Of a stretch of 5,489 bases of DNA, positions 1 through 5,087 are shown one piece after another (position 1 is the first letter of the stretch; every line of letters starts with the position of its first letter). Where the stretch lies: assembly GCA_948468325.1 (NCBI GenBank), contig CAOKHR010000178.1:1-5489 (forward strand). Direction: 5' to 3'. The DNA comes from an uncultured Lachnospiraceae bacterium. GTDB lineage: Bacteria > Bacillota > Clostridia > Lachnospirales > Lachnospiraceae. The notes under the pieces were generated by a model. The model made no database searches, was not told where the DNA came from, and saw nothing but the letters and a program-made list of their open reading frames with translations. The position numbers and the translations under genes were made by a program.

Positions 1-56
1 GTCATATCTTCCAACAGACGGTTCTCTTTCCATTTTTTTGCCCATAACCGGAACAT
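1..56 (-). CDS. Partial hypothetical protein, N-terminus only
   Basis: Reading the minus strand from the ATG at 56-54 gives 18 open codons before the window edge, beginning MFRLWAKKWKENRLLEDM. A clean ribosome binding site (GGAGG at 70-66) lies 9 bases before the ATG, inside the last codons of the methyltransferase gene, whose stop codon is 3 bases upstream. This tight spacing suggests translational coupling and co-transcription. The basic, tryptophan-containing start resembles, from memory, short uncharacterised Lachnospiraceae proteins that begin MFR(I/L)WAK, but I cannot name a function. The reality of the gene rests on the ribosome binding site and spacing; the product is unknown. Confidence 0.6.
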   Translation of the reverse strand, partial: MFRLWAKKWKENRLLEDM

Positions 57-59
57 ATT

Positions 60-836
60 CTATTTCCTCCTCTGTCTGTTTGCTTCATACATCAAAATGG
101 CCGCTGCAGTTGCTGCATTTAAAGATTCTACTTTTCCCTCCATCGGAATTTTAATACGCGCATCTGCCAAAGCTGCCGTTTCTTCTGTCAGCCCTTTGCT
201 TTCATTTCCAATTAAAAATCCGCACATTCCTTTATAATCCGGTTCATCGTACATTTTTTCCCCGTTTAAATATGCCGCATAAAACTTTGTGCCGCTGTCT
301 TTGAACTGGCGGATTGTCTCCCTGAAATCTTCTGCCGCAAAAAACGGCATCCGGTAAATACTTCCCATGGTAGCGCGGACTGTTTTGGGATTATATAAAT
401 CCACTGTCGAAGCATCGGCAATAACGGCAGTAATTCCTGCCGCTTCCCCCGTCCTGATCATTGTGCCCAGATTTCCGGGATCCTGCACATTTTCAAGGAA
501 AAGATAACATCCTTTTTTATTTTCTATGGTCTTTTTAAAATCCCATTCGGGAATCGAAACGGTCATCAAAATTCCCTGCGGTGTCTGCGTATTTCCGGCC
601 GCTTTCATAACATGATCGGAAAGCACTTCATAGTCCAGTTTACGAATCATATCCCAGTTCTTTTTATCACAGACAAATGATTCAGACAGATATAGACTGT
701 GTATCCATTCTTTGGGTACTTCTTCCAGCATTTTTCTTCCTTCTGCCAGAAATACTCCCTGCTCTTTTCTTGCTTTTGCTTTTTTTCCCAGCAAAACCAG
801 ATTTTTAATTTGTGGATTTGACGTGCTTGTTATCAT
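60..836 (-). CDS. TrmH/SpoU-family RNA 2'-O-methyltransferase
   Basis: This 258-residue protein should transfer a methyl group from S-adenosylmethionine to a ribose 2'-OH in rRNA or tRNA in the cytoplasm. The N-terminal substrate-binding domain carries FLAEG (29-33) and TQTPQGI (83-89). The catalytic SPOUT domain carries all three family motifs. Motif 1 is at 115-134, with LENVQDPGNLG followed by R128-T129. Motif 2 is IGNESKGL at 209-216. Motif 3 is at 230-251, with IPMEGKVESLNAATA. These three motifs form the deep trefoil knot that binds the cofactor. The length matches two-domain RlmB/TsnR/YsgA-like members (about 245-265 residues). The ATG at 836 is preceded by a good site (GGAGG at 845-841). 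The target nucleotide cannot be read from sequence, so no symbol is given. The gene is first in a minus-strand unit with the partial gene at 1-56. Confidence 0.93.
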   Translation of the reverse strand: MITSTSNPQIKNLVLLGKKAKARKEQGVFLAEGRKMLEEVPKEWIHSLYLSESFVCDKKNWDMIRKLDYEVLSDHVMKAAGNTQTPQGILMTVSIPEWDFKKTIENKKGCYLFLENVQDPGNLGTMIRTGEAAGITAVIADASTVDLYNPKTVRATMGSIYRMPFFAAEDFRETIRQFKDSGTKFYAAYLNGEKMYDEPDYKGMCGFLIGNESKGLTEETAALADARIKIPMEGKVESLNAATAAAILMYEANRQRRK

Positions 837-871
837 AATTCCTCCGTATTTTTAAATTTTATCTTTTGTCC

Positions 872-900
872 ATTATATCAGCAACTCCCAAAAATGAAAA
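872..900 (-). promoter_or_regulatory. Housekeeping promoter of the methyltransferase gene
   Basis: On the minus strand, TATAAT (877-872, perfect -10) lies 17 bases from TTTTCA (900-895, 4 of 6 matches to the -35 consensus). The predicted start near 865 gives a leader of about 29 bases that contains the GGAGG site. The -35 box overlaps the U-rich tail of the SASP terminator, so the two transcription units are packed end to start. Confidence 0.65.
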
Positions 901-940
901 GACGGAATACGAAACCCTGCTGCTTCGTATTCCGTCTTTT
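897..940 (-). terminator. Intrinsic terminator of the SASP gene
   Basis: A perfect 13-bp inverted repeat (901-913 with 924-936; arms GACGGAATACGAA and TTCGTATTCCGTC) encloses a 10-base loop. It extends to 17 bp through A/T pairs at 897-900 and 937-940. On the minus strand it lies about 30 bases after the SASP stop and is followed by TTTTCATTTTT. The plus strand also has a T run after the stem, so the hairpin could work in both directions, although no plus-strand gene ends here. Confidence 0.88.
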
Positions 941-968
941 TTGCTTTTATCCGCCAGTATGGCTCTTA

Positions 969-1181
969 TTATTTAGAAGAAGACATTTTTTCTTCCTGGC
1001 TGCGGATCATTTTACGAACCATCTCTCCGCCGATCGAACCTGCCTGTGCAGAAGTAAGATCACCGTTGTAACCTTCCTTTAAAGGAACTCCGATTTCAGA
1101 AGCTACTTCCTGTTTGAAACGGTTTAACGCTTCTTTTGCTTCAGGTACCTCAACTCTATTTGTTCTGCTTGAACTTGCCAT
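969..1181 (-). CDS. Alpha/beta-type small acid-soluble spore protein (SASP)
   Basis: This 70-residue protein belongs to the family that coats and protects DNA in the dormant spore core and is degraded at germination to supply amino acids. The family signature is clear. EVASEIGV (25-32) holds the expected cleavage site of the germination protease GPR, between E29 and I30. It is followed by the conserved stretch YNGDLTSAQAGSIGGEMVRKM (shown here as 38-58, split as YNGDLTSAQAG and SIGGEMVRKM). The length is normal for the family (60-75). A strong ribosome binding site (GGAGGTG, 1195-1189) lies 7 bases before the ATG. The gene stands alone between a sigma-G-like promoter and its own terminator, as expected for forespore-specific expression. 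Genomes usually carry several paralogues, so no ssp letter is assigned. Confidence 0.96.
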   Translation of the reverse strand: MASSSRTNRVEVPEAKEALNRFKQEVASEIGVPLKEGYNGDLTSAQAGSIGGEMVRKMIRSQEEKMSSSK

Positions 1182-1230
1182 GGTAATACACCTCCATAGT
1201 TTTTTCTCCGGCTGTGCCGTTTTTTGTTCC

Positions 1231-1254
1231 GGATAAACACTGTTTTGTTTATCC
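1231..1254 (-). other. Perfect hairpin at the predicted 5' end of the SASP mRNA
   Basis: A 9-bp perfect inverted repeat (GGATAAACA at 1231-1239 and TGTTTATCC at 1246-1254) has a 6-base loop. On the minus strand the base of the stem coincides with the start point predicted from the -10 element at 1267-1261. The mRNA would therefore begin with this stem-loop, and the ribosome binding site lies about 35 bases further on. A role in stabilising the transcript is inferred; operator function is an alternative. Confidence 0.5.
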
Positions 1255-1260
1255 TGAAAA

Positions 1261-1289
1261 TAGTATGGATGAAAAAACTTATTTTATGT
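1261..1289 (-). promoter_or_regulatory. Sigma-G-like (forespore) promoter of the SASP gene
   Basis: On the minus strand, CATACTA (1267-1261) fits the Bacillus sigma-G -10 consensus CATWHTA exactly. ACATA (1289-1285), 17 bases upstream, fits the -35 consensus GHATR except at its first base. Known alpha/beta SASP genes are transcribed by forespore sigma G, so motif and gene identity agree. The predicted start near 1254 gives a leader of about 73 bases. Confidence 0.72.
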
Positions 1290-1315
1290 TTGGAAAGTTC
1301 CACCATGGATTTTTT

Positions 1316-1324
1316 TGCTAAAAT
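1316..1324 (+). promoter_or_regulatory. Probable extended -10 promoter of the DJ-1/CYTH operon
   Basis: TGCTAAAAT is an extended -10 element (TG, one base, then TAAAAT with 5 of 6 consensus matches). It lies about 45 bases before the DJ-1 start codon. I see no good -35 at the usual spacing, which is tolerated in extended -10 promoters. It points away from the sigma-G-like promoter and does not overlap it. Confidence 0.45.
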
Positions 1325-1369
1325 GTGCTATTGTTATTTTCAGCATATATAAAAAACAGGAGGTTATCT

Positions 1370-1921
1370 ATGAGTAAAACAGGTATTTTTATGGCAGAAG
1401 GCTGTGAAGAAATCGAAGGTCTTACCGTTGTTGACATTCTGCGCCGTGCCGGGCTTGAAACGGAAATGATTTCAATCAGCGCCACAGATTCTGTAACAGG
1501 CTCCCATGGCATTACATTTCATACAGATTCTATTTTTGAAAATGTAAATTTCGAAAGTTTTGATGCCGTTGTCCTTCCGGGCGGAATGCCGGGAACATTA
1601 AATCTTGGAGAACATGAAGGCGTAGGCCGCATAATCAGGGAATTTGCCGAAAACGGCAAACTGGTTGCAGCCATTTGCGCAGCTCCTTCCGTACTTGGCG
1701 CTGCAGGCATTCTGCAGAACAGGCATGCTGCCTGCCATCCCGGTTTTGAGCCAAAACTGACTGGCGCCATAACTTCTGAAGATACTGTTGTCACAGACGG
1801 CAATATTATTACCAGCCGCGGAATGGGCACTGCAATTGATTTTGCCCTCGCAATTGTAAAATATCTGAAAGATGAAGAAACCGTCAATGATTTAAAACAA
1901 AAGCTTGTATACCATCATTAG
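1370..1921 (+). CDS. DJ-1/PfpI family protein (DJ-1/YajL-type)
   Basis: This 183-residue cytoplasmic protein matches the DJ-1 (ThiJ/YajL) branch in length and motifs. E16, in AEGCEEIEG (9-17), corresponds to the glutamate that tunes the reactive cysteine of human DJ-1. LPGG (69-72) is the strand-turn of the flavodoxin-like fold. AAICAAPSVLG (100-110) is the nucleophile elbow with C103. H123 follows, and TSRGMGTAIDFALAIV (148-163) is the conserved C-terminal block. Proposed roles of the branch are oxidative-stress protection and repair of glycated or methylglyoxal-damaged molecules; the deglycase activity is debated. I chose the ATG at 1370 because CAGGAGG (1357-1363) lies 6 bases upstream. 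An in-frame ATG at 1325 would add 15 residues outside the fold and lacks a site. The gene is first in an operon with the CYTH gene. Confidence 0.93.
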   Translation: MSKTGIFMAEGCEEIEGLTVVDILRRAGLETEMISISATDSVTGSHGITFHTDSIFENVNFESFDAVVLPGGMPGTLNLGEHEGVGRIIREFAENGKLVAAICAAPSVLGAAGILQNRHAACHPGFEPKLTGAITSEDTVVTDGNIITSRGMGTAIDFALAIVKYLKDEETVNDLKQKLVYHH

Positions 1922-1924
1922 GAG
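1921..1924 (+). promoter_or_regulatory. CYTH ribosome binding site overlapping the DJ-1 stop
   Basis: The DJ-1 stop TAG (1919-1921) shares its G with GGAG (1921-1924), which lies 5 bases before the CYTH ATG at 1930. Ribosomes finishing DJ-1 would be positioned on the next start, so the pair is probably translationally coupled. Confidence 0.6.
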
Positions 1925-1929
1925 CCGTT

Positions 1930-2388
1930 ATGGAAATCGAGCGTAAATATTTAATTCACAATCTTCCGGAGGATTATAAAACTTTCCCGTGCGAAGAAAT
2001 CGAGCAGGGTTATTTATGCACATCACCCGTCGTCCGCATCAGAAGAGCCGGTGAATCTTATACTCTCACCTATAAAGGCTCCGGTCTGATGATGCGGGAA
2101 GAATACAACCTTCCACTCACAAAAGAGGCATATGAACATCTGCGTTCCAAAAGCGACGGCATTTTAATTCACAAGATACGCTACAAAATTCCTTATCCGG
2201 ACAATTATACAATAGAACTGGATATATTTTTAGATGCACTGGCTCCTCTGATTTTAGCAGAAGTAGAATTTCCCACAAAAGAAGAAGCGGATGCTTTCAT
2301 CCCTCCGGACTGGTTTTCTGAAGATGTTACTTTTGACACAAACTATCACAACAGCATATTAAGCCAGAAAAAAGAAGCGGTTTTATAA
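1930..2388 (+). CDS. CYTH domain protein (triphosphate tunnel metalloenzyme)
   Basis: This 152-residue protein is a single CYTH domain. The signature ExExK appears as EIERK at residues 2-6. The barrel is lined by alternating charged residues in VRIRR (35-39), TYKG (47-50), REEYNL (56-61), HKIRYKI (81-87), IELDIF (95-100) and LAEVEF (109-114), in the normal order. Such proteins bind triphosphate-containing compounds and metal inside a beta-tunnel. Bacterial single-domain members such as the Clostridium thermocellum enzyme hydrolyse inorganic tripolyphosphate, while others are class IV adenylate cyclases or thiamine triphosphatases. Tripolyphosphatase is the likeliest activity by size and phylum, but this is inference. 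The gene starts 8 bases after the DJ-1 stop. Its last codons form one arm of the downstream terminator. Confidence 0.92.
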   Translation: MEIERKYLIHNLPEDYKTFPCEEIEQGYLCTSPVVRIRRAGESYTLTYKGSGLMMREEYNLPLTKEAYEHLRSKSDGILIHKIRYKIPYPDNYTIELDIFLDALAPLILAEVEFPTKEEADAFIPPDWFSEDVTFDTNYHNSILSQKKEAVL

Positions 2389-2405
2389 TGTGAAACCGCT
2401 TCTTT
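2371..2405. terminator. Shared bidirectional terminator between convergent genes
   Basis: A perfect 13-bp inverted repeat (AAAGAAGCGGTTT at 2371-2383 and its complement at 2393-2405) has a 9-base loop that contains the CYTH stop codon (2386-2388). On the minus strand the stem ends in an uninterrupted T run reaching 2368, ideal for stopping the DUF1653 transcript. On the plus strand the U-rich part (CTTCTTTCC) lies mostly within the stem, so termination of the DJ-1/CYTH transcript may be weaker. Confidence 0.85.
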
Positions 2406-2420
2406 CCATGTACCTTAAGG

Positions 2421-2918
2421 TTATCTTCTTCTGAATCTGGTTGTTTCAAATTTCTGTAAGGTACGGACACTGCTCAAAAGCTGCTGATAACGAATATCCA
2501 CTTCTCCATCCGGTATGACAAGATCCAGTGTTACGGCAAAATCATCAATCAGCCTGTTCGTAATTGAATTTCCCAAAGACTTTATAACCTGATATTTTTC
2601 TTCTAATGTATCTGCATCCAAAAATTGAAGCAGGGCCGGATCTGCCTGGTTGTTTTCATAAGTCACAGCTTCTCTCTTCGGCAGTTCTTCTTTCACATCG
2701 GCTGTCTTTAACGTCTCTTTCTCCTGCTGTTTTTTACTGGCTGCTTCTTCCATAAACATCCCAAGAGGCCTGACAAAACATTCAAACTCTCCGTACAGTG
2801 CCTGATATACCAGCATCTTTTCTTTTGTCTCAACACCATTTGCCACACAAAGAATCTGATATGGTTTTTTGTCTGTATCCAGAAACTTTTCTCCCGGCTT
2901 TGGAATAACTCTTTCCAT
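2421..2918 (-). CDS. DUF1653 domain protein with uncharacterised C-terminal region
   Basis: The product is 165 residues when started at the ATG at 2918. Residues 9-57 match DUF1653, a small beta-rich domain of unknown function, with YQILCVA (20-26), VYQALYGEFECFVRPLGMF (37-55) and its typical aromatic spacing. A charged, Lys/Glu-rich linker (about 58-92) leads to a second conserved-looking unit (about 94-165). That unit contains FLDADTLEEKYQVIKSL and TNRLIDDFAVTLDLVIPDG and ends in a basic FRRR tail; it looks mostly helical and I do not recognise a named family. An in-frame ATG at 2936 would add six residues but has no binding site and lies only about 11 bases from the predicted transcript start, whereas 2918 has an excellent site. 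No signal peptide or membrane segment is present. The gene is monocistronic, convergent with CYTH and divergent from ktrB. Confidence 0.82.
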   Translation of the reverse strand: MERVIPKPGEKFLDTDKKPYQILCVANGVETKEKMLVYQALYGEFECFVRPLGMFMEEAASKKQQEKETLKTADVKEELPKREAVTYENNQADPALLQFLDADTLEEKYQVIKSLGNSITNRLIDDFAVTLDLVIPDGEVDIRYQQLLSSVRTLQKFETTRFRRR

Positions 2919-2923
2919 ATTAG

Positions 2924-2933
2924 TCACTTCCTT
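2924..2933 (-). promoter_or_regulatory. Ribosome binding site deciding the DUF1653 start
   Basis: On the minus strand AAGGAAGTGA differs by one base from the full anti-16S complement AAGGAGGTGA. It ends 5 bases before the ATG at 2918. It lies downstream of the other candidate ATG at 2936, which it therefore cannot serve. Confidence 0.7.
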
Positions 2934-2953
2934 CATTTATCTCAATTCTACTT

Positions 2954-2962
2954 ATCATAACA
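2954..2962 (-). promoter_or_regulatory. Extended -10 promoter of the DUF1653 gene
   Basis: On the minus strand TGTTATGAT combines an extended TG with TATGAT (5 of 6 matches). No convincing -35 is seen at 17 bases. The predicted transcript start near 2947 leaves a leader of about 29 bases to the ATG at 2918. Confidence 0.5.
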
Positions 2963-2980
2963 TAATTTGCACAAAAAATA

Positions 2981-3009
2981 TAGACATAAAACAATAAGAA
3001 TCTTATAAT
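2981..3009 (+). promoter_or_regulatory. Sigma-A-type promoter of the ktrBA operon
   Basis: TAGACA (2981-2986, 5 of 6) and a perfect TATAAT (3004-3009) are separated by 17 bases. The start near 3016 gives a leader of about 32 bases containing AAGGTGA (3031-3037). That is too short for a ydaO-type c-di-AMP riboswitch, so none is present between this promoter and the gene. Confidence 0.8.
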
Positions 3010-3047
3010 AAAATTATCTAACGTCAAAGAAAGGTGATAAAACAGCT

Positions 3048-4391
3048 ATGTTTACAAAGATTACAAAGCGGCTTTCCGGTATGCAGATGATTGCAGGCGG
3101 TTTTTTTCTTATCATTTTAACCGGTTCGCTGCTTTTAATGCTTCCTTTCGCATCCAGATCGGGAGAAGCCGCTCCATTTTCGACTGCATTGTTTACCGCT
3201 GCCAGTGCAACCTGTGTTACAGGCCTGATTGTTGCAGATACGTTTGCCCAATGGTCTTTGTTTGGGCAGATCGTGCTTCTGACTCTGATTCAGATTGGCG
3301 GCCTTGGCTTTATCACAATAGGCGCTACCGTTTCCATACTTCTGCGCCGCAAAATCGGATTAAAACAGCGCGGTTTGATTCGCGAAAGTTTCAATATTAT
3401 TGAACTTCGGGGAATGGTCCGGCTGACAAAGCGCGTCATCCTGGGCACCATGCTTTTTGAATCTCTGGGAGCTTTCATTCTCTCTCTCTGTTTTATTCCG
3501 AAAATGGGATTTTTACAGGGCGTCTACTATGGCATTTTTCATTCTGTTTCCGCCTTTTGCAATGCCGGATTTGATTTAATGGGACGCTACGCTCAATTTT
3601 CCTCGCTGACTGCCTATTATGACCATCCTGTCGTAATGATTACAATTATGCTTCTGATTATTATTGGCGGCCTCGGTTTTATCGTCTGGAATGATTTGTA
3701 TGAGCACCGTTTGCATTTTCGCAAATACACACTGCATACAAAAATCGTCCTCTCTTCTACAATAATTCTGATTTTCGGCGGCGCGCTCATTTTCTATATT
3801 ATAGAATGTGACGGATTGTTTGCAGATATGACCGGAACAGGGAAATTATTAAGTTCCCTTTTTTGCTCTGTCACACCAAGAACAGCCGGTTTTAATTCCG
3901 TAGATGTGGGGGCAATGTCCGACGGAAGTAAACTTTTTACAATTATTCTAATGTTTATCGGCGGCGGCTCCGGCTCTACTGCCGGCGGTGTGAAAGTTAC
4001 TACAATTGTTGTTCTGCTTATTTATATCAGAGCCACTCTGACACGTACTACAGGCTACAATATTTTCGGCAGACGTCTGGACGATGAAGCTTTGCATAAA
4101 GCATCTGCTATTTTCTGTATCAATCTGATGCTTGCAATGACTGCCACAGTCGTTTTATGCGGTCTTCAGAACTTTAACGGAATAGATGCACTGCTGGAAT
4201 GTTTTTCGGCAATCGGAACTGTGGGAATGACTGCCGGACTCACCACCCGATTAAATATTACTTCCAGATTTGTAATCATTCTGTTGATGTATCTGGGACG
4301 CGTGGGAAGTTTATCTTTTGCCATGTCTTTTACCGACAAAAAGAAAATTGCGCATGTAATGCAGCCTGCGGAAAAAATAAATATTGGATAA
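3048..4391 (+). CDS. ktrB: KtrB-type potassium uptake channel subunit (TrkH family)
   Basis: This 447-residue integral membrane protein is the ion-translocating subunit of a Ktr potassium (often sodium-assisted) uptake system. Four M1-P-M2 repeats are visible, with one filter glycine each: TCVTGL (55-60, G59), FCNAGFD (170-176, G174), PRTAGFN (277-283, G281) and IGTVGMTAG (389-397, G393). The intramembrane gating loop of the third repeat appears as IGGGSGSTAGGVKVTT (304-319). The conserved arginine of the last helix is R418 in YLGRVGSL. Hydrophobic helices lie near 15-33, 70-99, 126-150, 193-214, 231-252, 296-327, 352-372 and 405-428. The length and the short N-terminus fit KtrB better than the longer TrkH. 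ktrA follows 22 bp later. AAGGTGA lies 10 bases before the ATG. No broken or missing filter residue is seen. Confidence 0.93.
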   Translation: MFTKITKRLSGMQMIAGGFFLIILTGSLLLMLPFASRSGEAAPFSTALFTAASATCVTGLIVADTFAQWSLFGQIVLLTLIQIGGLGFITIGATVSILLRRKIGLKQRGLIRESFNIIELRGMVRLTKRVILGTMLFESLGAFILSLCFIPKMGFLQGVYYGIFHSVSAFCNAGFDLMGRYAQFSSLTAYYDHPVVMITIMLLIIIGGLGFIVWNDLYEHRLHFRKYTLHTKIVLSSTIILIFGGALIFYIIECDGLFADMTGTGKLLSSLFCSVTPRTAGFNSVDVGAMSDGSKLFTIILMFIGGGSGSTAGGVKVTTIVVLLIYIRATLTRTTGYNIFGRRLDDEALHKASAIFCINLMLAMTATVVLCGLQNFNGIDALLECFSAIGTVGMTAGLTTRLNITSRFVIILLMYLGRVGSLSFAMSFTDKKKIAHVMQPAEKINIG

Positions 4392-4395
4392 TATT

Positions 4396-4402
4396 CAGGA
4401 GG
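4396..4402 (+). promoter_or_regulatory. Ribosome binding site deciding the ktrA start
   Basis: CAGGAGG lies 11 bases before the ATG at 4414. It sits inside the extra codons that an in-frame TTG at 4384 would add, so the TTG, which overlaps the end of ktrB, is not the start. Confidence 0.7.
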
Positions 4403-4413
4403 AAAATTTATTT

Positions 4414-5064
4414 ATGAAATCAATTTTAATGATTGGCATGGGCCGGTTCGGCTCTCATTTATGTATGAATCTGTCAAAACTCGGCAATGAAATTATGATT
4501 GTGGACGAATGCGAAGAGAATCTGGAGGATTTGCTTCCCTATGCAACAAGTGCCAAAATCGGCAATTGTACCAACATCAAGGTTTTGGAAAGCCTTGGCA
4601 TATCTAATTTTGATCTTTGCATTGTATGCATCGGCAATAATTTTCAAAACAGTCTTGAGATTACGAGTCTTTTAAAAGATCTGGGCGCTAAACGTGTTGT
4701 CAGCAAAGCAAATCGGGACATCCATGCTAAGTTCCTGCTTCGAAACGGTGCGGATGAAGTAATTTTCCCCAATCGCGATATTGCCGAAAGAGTGGCTGTC
4801 AGCTTAAGTGCAGACGAAATATTTGACTATATTAATCTTGCAGACGGATATTCCATCTATGAAATTGCTCCTCTGGAAAAGTGGATTGGCAAAAGTATCG
4901 TAGAACTGAATATTCGCGCAAAGTACCATATGAGTATTATCGGAATAAAATACGATAACCATACACAGATTCTGCCTTCCCGTGATTACCGGTTTAAAGA
5001 GGATGAACATCTGATTGTCATATGCCATGAAAAAGACATCAGCAAAATCATACATCACAAATAA
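4414..5064 (+). CDS. ktrA: KtrA, RCK/TrkA-type gating subunit of the potassium transporter
   Basis: This 216-residue cytosolic protein would form an octameric ring beneath KtrB and open or close it on nucleotide binding. Residues 3-120 form the RCK_N (TrkA-N) Rossmann domain, with GMGRFG (8-13, the GxGxxG loop) and the acidic D31 at the end of the second strand, which contacts the ribose. The stretch KANRDIHAKFLLRNGADEVI is the typical end of this domain. Residues from about 134 to 216 form the RCK_C domain, which in staphylococcal KtrA binds cyclic di-AMP; the stretch ELNIRAKY resembles that region. The length equals Bacillus KtrA (about 220). The ATG at 4414 was chosen over a TTG at 4384 because of the ribosome binding site position. 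It is co-transcribed with ktrB, and the NUDIX gene follows 23 bp later. Confidence 0.93.
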   Translation: MKSILMIGMGRFGSHLCMNLSKLGNEIMIVDECEENLEDLLPYATSAKIGNCTNIKVLESLGISNFDLCIVCIGNNFQNSLEITSLLKDLGAKRVVSKANRDIHAKFLLRNGADEVIFPNRDIAERVAVSLSADEIFDYINLADGYSIYEIAPLEKWIGKSIVELNIRAKYHMSIIGIKYDNHTQILPSRDYRFKEDEHLIVICHEKDISKIIHHK

Positions 5065-5087
5065 CACGGACAGGAGATTTTTTTATT

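Noticed and set aside
894..1082. Plus-strand open frame of 62 codons across the terminator and SASP gene
   Set aside because: It lies antisense to a clear SASP gene and a hairpin, has no ribosome binding site, and its product is low-complexity (Phe/Leu/Arg-rich).
1124..1306. Minus-strand open frame of 60 codons over the SASP control region
   Set aside because: It overlaps the SASP gene in another frame and covers its promoter, hairpin and ribosome binding site; no family resemblance.
2919..2936. Upstream ATG adding six residues to the DUF1653 protein
   Set aside because: No ribosome binding site precedes it, and the strong AAGGAAGTGA site lies after it, positioned for the ATG at 2918.
3010..3047. 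Possible riboswitch ahead of the potassium transporter genes
   Set aside because: The leader after the TATAAT box is too short and lacks structured repeats; nothing resembles a c-di-AMP aptamer.
3792..3806. Perfect AT-rich palindrome TTCTATATTATAGAA inside ktrB
   Set aside because: It encodes a hydrophobic membrane helix with A/T-rich codons and has no promoter or gene boundary nearby.
3839..3864. Hairpin plus T run inside ktrB (AGGGAA / TTCCCT followed by seven T)
   Set aside because: The stem is only 6 bp with low stability and lies mid-gene, encoding normal KtrB residues just before the third filter loop; chance is the simplest explanation.
4199..4417. 72-codon plus-strand open frame overlapping the end of ktrB
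   Set aside because: It is a shifted-frame shadow of a fully intact ktrB; the ktrB frame continues uninterrupted to its normal C-terminus.
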